A stretch of DNA of 64,000 bases from Petrosia ficiformis (Eukaryota > Porifera > Demospongiae > Haplosclerida > Petrosiidae): assembly GCA_947044365.1 (NCBI GenBank), contig OX345636.1, positions 56,089,746-56,153,745 on the forward strand. Direction: 5' to 3'. Positions 46,881-55,684 of the stretch are shown piece by piece. The notes under the pieces are model-generated. The model was not told the origin of the DNA. It saw only the letters and a program-made list of their open reading frames with translations, and ran no database searches. A program made the translations under genes and the position numbers. Position 1 is the first letter of the stretch, and each line of letters starts with the position of its first letter.

Positions 46881-47161
46881 CAAGAATAATAAAAAAAAAT
46901 TTCCAATAAAAATGAAAGAAGATGTAGGAATATCAAAACCCAAAAAGCATGCGAGCAAGGTTATGTGGGACCCAAAATTAAACAAACCAACCCTACATAG
47001 GTACTTACACAGCAAAATACAAAGAGCTGTACTTATGTAGGGTTATATGGAAGAGGTTTGTTTAATTTTGGGTCCCACATAACCTTGTTCGCATGGTTTT
47101 TGGGTTTTGATATCCCTACATCTTCTTTCATTTTTATTGGAAATGTTTTTTATTATTCTTG
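46881..47161. mobile_element. Long foldback element
   Basis: Arms of about 130 bp: CAAGAATAATAAAAAAAAAT, AAGGTTATGTGGGACCCAAA, ATTAAACAAACC on the left return inverted on the right (GGTTTGTTTAATTTTGGGTC, CCACATAACCTTGTTCGCAT, GTTTTTTATTATTCTTG). It lies in the intron just before the copy B linker exon. Confidence 0.85.
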
Positions 47162-47219
47162 TATATATATAGACCCTAATCTTGTTTTATACATGTATAT
47201 TCTAATCATTATAATACAG

Positions 47220-47338
47220 AACTTACTGATCAATCATCCAGTAATCACATACCACTGGATAATGAATATCAGGCATCAGATACTCCAACACCACCTCCAC
47301 TAACATACCATGATGCAAAAGTTCAAAACTCATCAAAG
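47220..47338 (+). CDS. Proline/serine linker exon, copy B
   Basis: Same borders as copy A; encodes LTDQSSSNHIPLDNEYQASD and TPTPPPLTYHDAKVQNSSK before GTACAT. Ile/Pro, Ile/Asn and other exchanges preserve the frame. The preceding ~45 intron bases (TATACATGTATATTCTAATC, ATTATAATACAG) are also shared, so the duplication is at DNA level. Confidence 0.5.
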
Positions 47339-47339
47339 G

Positions 47340-47925
47340 TACATAAAAAATTATGATTATGAATTACTTTATATAGTACGTGACATGATAATACTCTATC
47401 ACTGTACTTCCATTGACTACAGTATACATTGAGTGAATTAGGTACACTGTACTTTGAATGTACTACATAGTATTACATCTTAGTAGTAATGTAGTATTGT
47501 TTTAGTTAACTATAACTATAACTAAAACCCCTTCTAATAAGACATTATGTATTTTAGTTAACTAAACTATGAGTACATTACAGATCATCTACTATTACTA
47601 ACTAAAATGATAAATGTCCAATAATGGACACTTTAAGTTACATGTAGTTAACTAAAACTAAAACCCTTTTATTAATCATACAGTAACTCAATTTTATTCC
47701 ATAGACTGCCAGGCCCTATAAGCAAAAGATGGTTTGGAAAGCTTCTTCAAATTGTTGGTCTAAGTATCACACGTATATGTGATGTTAACTATCCATTTCA
47801 TCATTTTGTCATTTTTGTGTGGTAAGGCTGTTTGACACGTGGACCAACTGTTTGAAGCAACTGTTCCATACTGTATCAACATCCTCACTGGTACAGTACA
47901 ATACAATATCACAATATTTTCTTGA
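47340..47925. other. Intron or intergenic; TAACTAAAA repeat element
   Basis: 47440-47720 has repeated AGTTAACTAAAACTAAAACC motifs, inverted in part, also seen at 17.0-17.13 and 18.43-18.55 kb, suggesting a small mobile element family. No coding region. Confidence 0.45.
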
Positions 47926-47929
47926 AATG

Positions 47930-49101
47930 ACTACGATGCCTATGGCTGATTACTGCTTTCTACCAGTTTGACTTGCATGCCACCCACATTCCTGGCAATT
48001 TGAATCTGGCAGCAGATGCTCTGTCTAGGAATAACCTATCCTGCTTTCTCTCTCTCTTTCCACAGGCCAGTTAGAGCCAGACTTGCATACACCCCCCCCC
48101 CCAGTGGGCGGACCTGGTATTAGTTCGGAAGTCGGATTGGATGTCCCCAGGCTGGATGCATTGGCTAAAGAGCTCTTTGACAAGGGTCTAGCCCCTTCAA
48201 CTACACGAACATACGAATCAGCAAAACAGAGATATCTCATCTTTTGTCATACATATAATATTCCACCCCTTCCTCTATCCGAAATAAAATTGTGTAGATA
48301 TGTTTCCTATTTGTCTACTCAGCAGTTGAAGTACCAGTCCATTAAGTGTTACCTGTCGGCCATTCGGCATTTACAGATTTCCCATGGTTTTGCAGACCCT
48401 TTTTCCCCTGGTGCCTTCCCTCGGCTGAATATGTGCTTAAGGGAATACATTGTTCTCCTGCCCCAATACCTACCTAGCAGTGATTACCAATTACTCCTGA
48501 TATTCTACGCAGAATGCATAGAGTGTGGGCAGAGGTAGCCAATAACGCTGACACTCACTTATTGTGGGCGGCTTGTTGTGTAGCCTTTTTTGGATTTCTA
48601 CGCTCTGGTGAGTTGACTGCTCCGTCACATGACTCATATGACCCACAGTCTACACTTCTGTTGTCAGACACTCACAACAACCCTACAATGTTGGCAGTGA
48701 CACTAAAGCAGAGTAAAACAGACCCTTTTCGCCTGGGGGTCACACTTTACATGGGAAGGACTGGAGACATTGTGTGTCCCGTTAAGGCGCTCACTTCATT
48801 CTTGGCAGTGCAACCGAAAGGCCATGGCCCATTGTTCACCTACCAGGATGGGTCATATTTGACTAGGGCACGGCTGGTTGCAGCCTTAAAGGAGGCGTTG
48901 TCACAACTCGGAGTAGACCACACTCAATTCAATTGTCATAGCTTTCGGATTGGAACAGCCACAATAGCTGCCCAGAAGGGCATAGAAGACTCAACTATCC
49001 AGATGTTGGGTCGGTGGCAATCAGCTTCTTTATCTTCGTTATGTTCAGACTCCTCGCAGTCAATTGATTCCTGTCTCAGCAAGACTACTGTCATAACCTA
49101 A
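47930..49101 (+). mobile_element. Decayed DIRS-like retroelement: RNase H end and tyrosine recombinase
   Basis: 47960-48066 reads YQFDLHATHIPGNLNLAADA then LSRNNLSCFLSLFPQAS, the C-terminal end of a retroelement RNase H. It is followed by a tyrosine recombinase: GLAPSTTRTYESAKQRYLIF (core-binding region), AACCVAFFGFLRSGEL (first catalytic Arg), NCHSFRIGTATIAAQKG (H-x2-R) and LGRWQS. The final catalytic Tyr is still encoded (YLRYVQTPRS) but in another frame after an extra T near 49028. Further lesions: a one-base loss near 48430 and stops at 48477-48485. RNase H directly before a tyrosine recombinase is the DIRS/Ngaro order. No reverse transcriptase, split repeats or termini were found. Confidence 0.8.
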
Positions 49102-49980
49102 TATTTACTGCATTTAACCCATATCGATTATCTGTGTTATTTGGTTTCCTTGTATATTGCTATCATTATTTAGTTCCATGCCACTGTTTGTCCTATGTTT
49201 TTCTGAAATATATTTTCATTTGCTCTGAAATGTCATTTATGGGGCGAATTGGACACTTGATTAGTATTTTGGGGGAGAGGGTTACTCTCCTTTGGGCTAA
49301 TCAGGGTTAATTAATTAATTACCCTGAATCCCCTCCCCCTGGTAACCACATCTTGTAGGTGGGGTTGCAATGGCATCATGTTTGGGGAGGCGCTTCATAA
49401 TTACCAAACACCTCTATCCCTCTTACTCAAGAGTGATAAAAAGGCCCCCCCCTCCTTTCTTTTGACAGGTTGAGATAAGTTAGGGATCCATACGATGTTA
49501 AAGAGAAAGAGCTGGTAATATAGCGAGTTAATTATTTACGAGGTGTGAAGCAAAATAATTAATTAGCCACACCTCCCTGACTTCCTATTGAGGACACTGC
49601 AGTTATGATTATTACACTGCCAAAACAAAAGTGTTAAAATAACATTTCATTCGTAATTCCAAGGTTTTGGAACCTATGTAATCACTAGACAGGATAATGA
49701 ATAAAAGTACCAAAATTTGTTATAATTGGAACAAGTATATTATTATACCATTCAAAACAAGCTGTATGATCAATACAAGTACATGTATTACTATATGTGT
49801 ATATGTACATGTACATGCATTACTATATGTGTATATGTACATGTATTATGTACATGTATGTCTAGTAATATATTGTACTAACTTACAATACATATATGTA
49901 AACTACTATTAAGAATTGTCATTATAAGGTCTTCCCTATTAGATATAATACCAGCATTAGGTTGTATGTATATGTCATTA
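49102..49980. other. Flank of the retroelement; no gene
   Basis: 49240-49480 has GGGGGAGAGG / CCCCTCCCCCT patches that could be remnants of the element's 3' end. 49780-49870 is TACATGTA-rich. The 71-codon ORF at 49697 is partly repeat. Confidence 0.4.
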
Positions 49981-49981
49981 T

Positions 49982-50023
49982 GATGATGCATATCAAAGAA
50001 TAGTTTCTTTGATATGCATCATC
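49982..50023. repeat. 42-nt nearly perfect palindrome
   Basis: GATGATGCATATCAAAGAA and TTCTTTGATATGCATCATC flank TAGT. It abuts the left end of the next TIR element. Confidence 0.85.
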
Positions 50024-50027
50024 ATTG

Positions 50028-50486
50028 TAGAGGGGTGAGCACTGTTCAACATACATTATTTTACATCATCATAATACTACAAATGAGGTAGTTTTAGTTA
50101 TATCATGATGGTTTTGGCTATATCCCTGTGGTTACTTTAATGAATTAAGTTTAGATAGTCGAGCTAATTAATCTCATTGACAGTTGTTGTGGTTATGACC
50201 CCAAACAGTGATCAAATGACACAAATTGTTTTTATCTCTCCTGCTTGGGATAATATACAGCATTCGGCGCATGGGCACTATGTGCCCTTGGGCCTCATGT
50301 TTTAAATTGATATCCAGTTTAAAACATTAACTTGGAATATAACCATACTGATATAGTCTGTATTTATGAGTACAGTTTTATATGTTGAGGATGGAAACTG
50401 TCACCTACATTACCAGAAGAATTTTCTGTGTGATGAACAGTGCTGTAAAGTAAAATAATGTATGTTGAACAGTGCTCACCCCTCTA
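50028..50486. mobile_element. Mariner-like non-autonomous element, 37-bp inverted ends
   Basis: TAGAGGGGTGAGCACTGTTC, AACATACATTATTTTAC is perfectly inverted at the other end. The ends begin and finish with TA, as expected for a Tc1/mariner TA duplication. No transposase frame; 459 bp including both TA. Confidence 0.8.
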
Positions 50487-50619
50487 CATGTATGGAGTTG
50501 ACGCTCAGAAGCTGCTGAGAAGCATTCACCATGAATAGTGCTGGCTCCTGTACTGATAACAGTAGCCTGCAAGATGAGATATTCTAGCCATGTATGTATT
50601 AACTGAACAAATACTAAAC

Positions 50620-51795
50620 CCTATGTGCTTAAAAAATTAATTTTGAAAATTTCTTTTAGCACATATATCGTATTACACAGATATTAGAATGGGATGGATA
50701 ATAATACATTGCAGTACACTGAAAGGGAGGCTACGCGAGACTACACATTGCCAAGCAATGTGGCTGTATGTATTGTTCCATATGCAACTTATGAAGCATA
50801 CCATTTTAAGTGATTGTTATTAGCTACTTTCTCAAGTGAAAGAAATATTTATATATTGTTCATTTAGGCAGTGAACTTTTGTTTGTTCTAAGAAGTTTAA
50901 TTGCTTAATACCTGTATGACCAGTGCAAATGTTCTCTTCTACAGTAATGCTGTACAGATGCATGATCACAGAAGTATAGTCGCACCAAACATCTTAGGGC
51001 ATTTTGATAGTTGTGTGACTGTCAATGTATTCTGCAAACACACATCTTTTTCACAGATTGTTCCACATTTATCAAACATTATAATTATATAATTAAAAAT
51101 ATAATTTATTTTACATAATAATAGAATACAGAACTAAATATATATGTATGCACTATAACAGTTATACAGATACTATAATATTAAATGTAATTATAATTAT
51201 AGGCATTATTATAATATTTACCATAAATCACTTAAATTGTATTTTTTAGTGGCAAAGGAATGCCCTATACTTAACAGCATTGATGAGGTTGGCATATTGG
51301 AAGGTGACAAAATTGTGGGGGGCAGCAGCGATTAGCATCTATTATCTCCTGTATTTTGCCCTGCTCTAAAGCAGCTTTATTCTCTTCATTCCATTCTTAA
51401 TTGGACTGGCACGGCAACAGTCTGAGGACAGTAAAGATACAGGCAGCAATTAAAAGAATGATAACAAATACGTGAGAAAGTTTCATCATGGATAATATCT
51501 TTTCACGCTCTCCTCATGCAGTAGATGTAATAGTCCAGACGAATTGTATGTGATTTATAAGCACGACAGTGTGATTATAAACTAGACCACAAGTGTTTCA
51601 TCAGAAAATTTAATTATTTACAAAGAGTGGTTGCTAAGGTGTGTGGCTATTATTATTCATAACAAATTGAAAGACATTCCGTACATGTAATACATATCTC
51701 CCAAGCAACTAAAAAATAATTGCACAAGAATAACTGCTTTGATAAGGTAGCAGGCATCAAGCAGTATAGACTCATCTGTAATATGCATGATGTAT
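50620..51795. repeat. Segmental duplication carrying a cysteine-rich peptide gene, copy 2
   Basis: Partner of 3700-4870 in the same orientation. Similarity is clear through the 3' flank, gene and ~300 bases of the 5' flank, with scattered indels. Confidence 0.7.
51271..51489 (-). pseudogene. Broken copy of the small cysteine-rich peptide gene
   Basis: The start and signal peptide region are kept with conservative changes. Where copy 1 begins its propeptide, this copy has lost one base and, about 20 bases on, gained four, with an in-frame stop (TAA) between. Downstream the original frame resumes, and all six mature cysteines keep the CC-x4-C-x4-C-x4-CC spacing while 8 of the other positions in the last 20 residues differ from copy 1. 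As it stands no full precursor can be made, unless the short shift is an assembly error. Confidence 0.65.
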
Positions 51796-51925
51796 TAAAT
51801 TGCAGTAGTATGTTAACTTCCAGGAAGTGTGGTTTCTCGGATGATCCTTACTGCAAAGGTTATTTAACTCCAAGGAGTTGTATTGCTACATTTGTACGGC
51901 CTGTTAATTAACCACTTCACTTCCA

Positions 51926-52103
51926 GAATGATTTTTATTAGAAAAGCTGATAAAAGTATAAATCATATTTATTATTAAATTCTTAAGAGTACCATTATTT
52001 GAAATGCAAGTCCATTTGTATCTGCTGCTGAACAATTTAAAGAACATATTCATGATATTATTAATAGTAGACTAGGTATTGAGTTAAATCTTTATGTGTA
52101 ATA
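51926..52103 (+). pseudogene. Decayed copy of the 9580-9747 ORF
   Basis: After TTCACTTCCAG the sequence follows 9580-9747 closely (AGAAAAGCTGATAAAA, CATGATATTATTAATAGTAG, ACTAGGTATTGAGTTAAATC) but small indels and TAA codons break the first half. It directly follows the duplicated peptide block. Confidence 0.5.
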
Positions 52104-52109
52104 ATACTA

Positions 52110-52830
52110 GTTATTTGTATTTTGTTTTCATTAGTAAAGAGATAATAGTTTTGTCATTGTTATTTTCTAAGTACTGGTATTTGATATATTGATATCTGTC
52201 TTTATTTTATGTTATGATTATAATAAATGATGTGTAGTTCCTTATGATCTTTGTGTGGCTCAAACAATCTGCACTTTGTTCAGGCTTTCATTTGTACAAT
52301 TTTCACCACTAACAAAGGCTACAAACCAGGAGAAAATATCTTATTACTTGATAGCATGTGACTAGTAGTACAATAAAATTTTCGGTTGGGTGACTTCCTG
52401 TACAATAACATTGTTACTTCCATGCATTGATTGAAAATGTGTTGTTTCCATGGTAAACATTAGACTCATCCCCACACTACCTCGCCCCACGACGAAAGGT
52501 ATTTTTGCTTATATTGTTTTTTTTTAGAACAGGAAGTAGAGGAGGTGTGCCAGTTCCCAGAAGAATGTAGTTATCGGTCACTTCAGATTTATGTAGCGCT
52601 TCCTCTGCTCATGTTACATTTCTAGCTTTTAACATGAACAGCACATACCTAGATCTACTGCAAATTTGGTGTTTTCTCAATTATTTAAATGTAAATACAT
52701 ACCATGAAGCAACTTTGTGTATATTCTGCCATTCATTGATTCCAATTTTTTCCCAACACTTGTTAAGAATTTTGGATTTTCAAAATGATATTAGACACAA
52801 TCAAAGAATACATTTTATGAACAATCAATA
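52110..52830. other. No gene seen
   Basis: AT-rich; the short plus ORF at 52634-52831 has no recognisable feature. Confidence 0.4.
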
Positions 52831-52834
52831 AAAT

Positions 52835-53235
52835 CTATAACTAAAAAATGTTTTCAAAAGCAGTTGGATGGAGACAATGAAAAGTTAAGGTCAGTCTTGA
52901 GGTAGTTCCCCGACAAATTTTTACTGCTATCTTGGCTTCTGCTCCTATGCCCTTTGAATGATGTCCTTTAAAAACATTATCCATGGCAGTATGAAAGATT
53001 GAAAATGCTTTTTCTTTCTCTCAGCTGTTAAAATCTTTATACTAATCTTGTAACTTTTTAATAGCCCACTTAGTACAAGAGTATGTATTTTTGGATTGTA
53101 CCATTTCTCCAAAATGGTCAATTCTGTTTCTGTTTACTCACTAAACTGATGGCATTTACACAACGCCAACAATAAATGATGTTTCTTTGTAGGTCTGTCT
53201 TCTAAATCCTCACTTTTCCCAGCCATTGAAGCTCG
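52835..53235 (-). pseudogene. Crypton-like tyrosine recombinase N-terminal remnant
   Basis: Minus-strand frames read SKNTYSCTKWAIKKLQD, a stop, YKDFNS, then AMDNVFKGHHSKGIGAEAKI and AVKICRGTTSR. The KNT....WA++.F..W order followed by DN.FK..H.KGIG.E.K is that of the N-terminal part of Crypton-derived proteins (KIAA1958, ZMYM, QRICH1 relatives). Several stops and frame changes show decay. The catalytic part is not present on this strand. Confidence 0.5.
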
Positions 53236-53365
53236 TTCCTCAAAATTAAGCCATGTGTGCATGTGCAGTATATGAACTATTTATGATATATAAGTTATTG
53301 CATGTGCACTCGAGTTAATATCAGATTTACAAAAACCTCGCCCTTGGGCTCAGTTTCTATGTAAT

Positions 53366-53500
53366 AGTTAGAACATGCCACCAAGGGGTGTATTGGATAT
53401 ACACGAAAGAATATTCATAATCCCGAGGTTGTAGCCCGAGGGATTATGAATATTCTTGAGTGTATATCCGATACACCATGAGGATGTGGCGTGTTCTAAT
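53366..53500. repeat. Foldback element with CCCGAGG centre
   Basis: GTTAGAACATGCCACCAAGG...GGATATACAC...GAATATTCATAATCCCGAGG is inverted around TTGTAG. A partial third arm (TTTGAGTGTATGTCTGATAC, ACCATGAGGACGTGGCATGT) repeats at 53561-53610. Confidence 0.8.
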
Positions 53501-53752
53501 TGGCTTATATTTCGAGAAGTCATAAGATCCATAGTAGTTGCCTGACAACTTTATGAATATGTTTGAGTGTATGTCTGATACACCATGAGGACGTGGCATG
53601 TTCTAATTGGCTTACATATCCAGAAGAACCATAAGAACCTTAACTACAGTACTAGTTGTCTGGTAACTTGTGTTTTGCGTCATTGTGTGTTCGAGCTGCT
53701 GTACCATTGCTGTGTTCAGTGTTCTATGATTCTTTGTGTTGATCTAGAGATT

Positions 53753-54224
53753 ATGCAAGCTAAACGATCGAGGAGTTTTTCAGACTCGAATGATAAAAAA
53801 GAATCTCGTTGTACAAAGTCACTGAAACTAAAGAAGAAGGCACCCCAGATATGTCAGCAATGCTGAAATATCTGCCATGTTGAAAACACAAATTGGGCCT
53901 TACGTGTTTTTCACGAGTGGAAAAGGGCTAAAGGTGCTAGCATCATGCTCAGGAATAAAGTTCCTGAAAAGATCACACAAAAAACTACAGGACACAGGTC
54001 AATTGAAGTTCCGCGTTCATATGAACAAGTGTCATTGGAACAGGAAAAGTCTCTCTCTAAGGTGTTAATGAGTAATGTCAGTTTTGAGAATGCTGGTGTG
54101 GAAGCAAGTGTTAAAGAAAAAAATGATAGTTCTAATGATACTGGTTGTATATTTGGAGACCTGAGTAACTGTCAGGTGACTGTTAACATGTCTTTTGCTA
54201 AATTAATATACTTTTACTTCAATT
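53753..54224 (+). pseudogene. Internally deleted Crypton-like recombinase gene
   Basis: Starts ATGCAAGCTAAACG: a basic N-terminus, then (with a TGA and a frame change near 53864) NTNWALRVFHEWKRAKG. This joins almost directly to VPEKITQKTTGHRSIEVPRS, YEQVSLEQEKSLSKVLMSN and a C-terminal LSNCQVTVNMSF, ending TAA at 54224-54226. TGHRS....R.YE is the catalytic R and Y end of Crypton-type recombinases. The ~250 residues between N-terminal and catalytic parts are missing. Confidence 0.6.
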
Positions 54225-54327
54225 AATACACAAGTTTGAATTAAATAAAATTATTAATCTCTTTTTTTGTTATGAAATCACTTACTGTTAAGGCTATTGG
54301 TAAGGGAAATATATATATATATATATA

Positions 54328-54752
54328 TGTGACCAAATTTGCGAAAATCAGGCTTATGGGATAAAATTTCAAAATTGATTTTTTGTATTACCTGAATAGA
54401 GTATTTAATTAGCTCCAGAATGATATATAATACAACCCAATCACGCAAAAGACAAAGCTACAGCGGGGGATTAAACCATTGTGGTAACAAATCCTTCATT
54501 TTGAGAAAAACGCAATTAAATCAATTATTTAATCATTAAATGTAATGACTAAAAACTTTTTTAGGAGTGGCTAGCGAAGCACAGAGATGTTCCCAAACCT
54601 CTCTGAAGGCATGATTGAATAGGTAAGATGTTAATGAAGCTTTTTATGTAGTAAAATTGTCATCGCCCAAGTAATCCATAACTGTCTATTTTCACTCGTA
54701 TCTCAAAATTAATAATTATCCCATAAGACTGATTTTCGCAAATTCGGTCACA
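54328..54752. mobile_element. TIR element with 36-bp ends in an (AT)n tract
   Basis: TGTGACCAAATTTGCGAAAA, TCAGGCTTATGGGATA at the left; TATCCCATAAGACTGATTTT, CGCAAATTCGGTCACA at the right. (TA)n flanks both sides. The interior has no transposase. Confidence 0.8.
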
Positions 54753-54859
54753 TATATATTTCTCTGTGGTTAGGTAAATACAGTATATATTACCCTGCGG
54801 AAGTTTTTCATCTTATGGCTTCTCAGGATATAAAAATCTGATACAACCCTCGTGCTGTG

Positions 54860-54868
54860 TTATAACCA

Positions 54869-54920
<52 letters not shown>
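54860..54920. repeat. (AT)n microsatellite
   Basis: Uninterrupted TA dinucleotides of about 50 bases. Confidence 0.9.
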
Positions 54921-54922
<2 letters not shown>

Positions 54923-55278
54923 TTATTTATCATCATAATTACCTCTCTTGAGACTTTGGAACTTGAGAAAAGCTTCAAATTATATATATATAATTATACT
55001 TCTTACTCAGGCTCATCACACTTCTTTTGATAATCTACATCGAGCTGAGCCTCCATTTCACTGTTTAGAATCTCGAGATCCATCAGGTTTGGACAATGCG
55101 AATAAAAGAGGGTATATTCCGGTATAATTGAGTGAAGCCATAGTTAATTAAAATATGTAACTGTAACCACGGGCGACTCACTTCTGAATACGTAAGTTTC
55201 CCAAACACGTGATTCGCACAAGTGTAAGCTGATTATAGCATAACCAGTATTCAAGTTAACTAAAGCTGGCTGCTGGTA

Positions 55279-55684
55279 ATGAGTTCGTTAGAAAAGCAGT
55301 GCTACGAAGCGTTCTATTCTTGTAGCAAAAAGGAAGGACTTGAGTTGTTAGAGCAACTAGACGATCCCAAGAGTGTGAAGGACGCAAATGGCTGGACTCT
55401 GCTACATTGTGCAGCATATCATGGATGGTTGGATGTAGTGGAACTACTAACAACCAAATATGAGTGTGATGTGAACATTACAAGTATTAGTAATAATAAG
55501 ACTCCTGTGTTCATAGCCAGTCGTGAAGGACATTTGAGTGTTGTGAAATATTTACGCACGGTGTGTAACTGTGATATGACTATTAAGTCTAGAGGTGGTA
55601 ATGATCCATTGTCTATTGCACGTAAAAGAAGACATATCAATATAGTGGAGTACCTCACTAATCTTGACACTACCGCATTAACAT
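55279..55684 (+). CDS. Ankyrin-repeat exon of the 55279-64000 gene
   Basis: Residues 36-68 (DANGWTLLHCAAYHGWLDVV) and 73-105 (NKTPVFIASREGHLSVVKYL) are full ankyrin repeats with the G.TPLH.A...G...VV..L pattern; 108-130 is a third, shorter one. The first 30 residues form a helix. Ankyrin stacks bind partner proteins. Confidence 0.9.
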
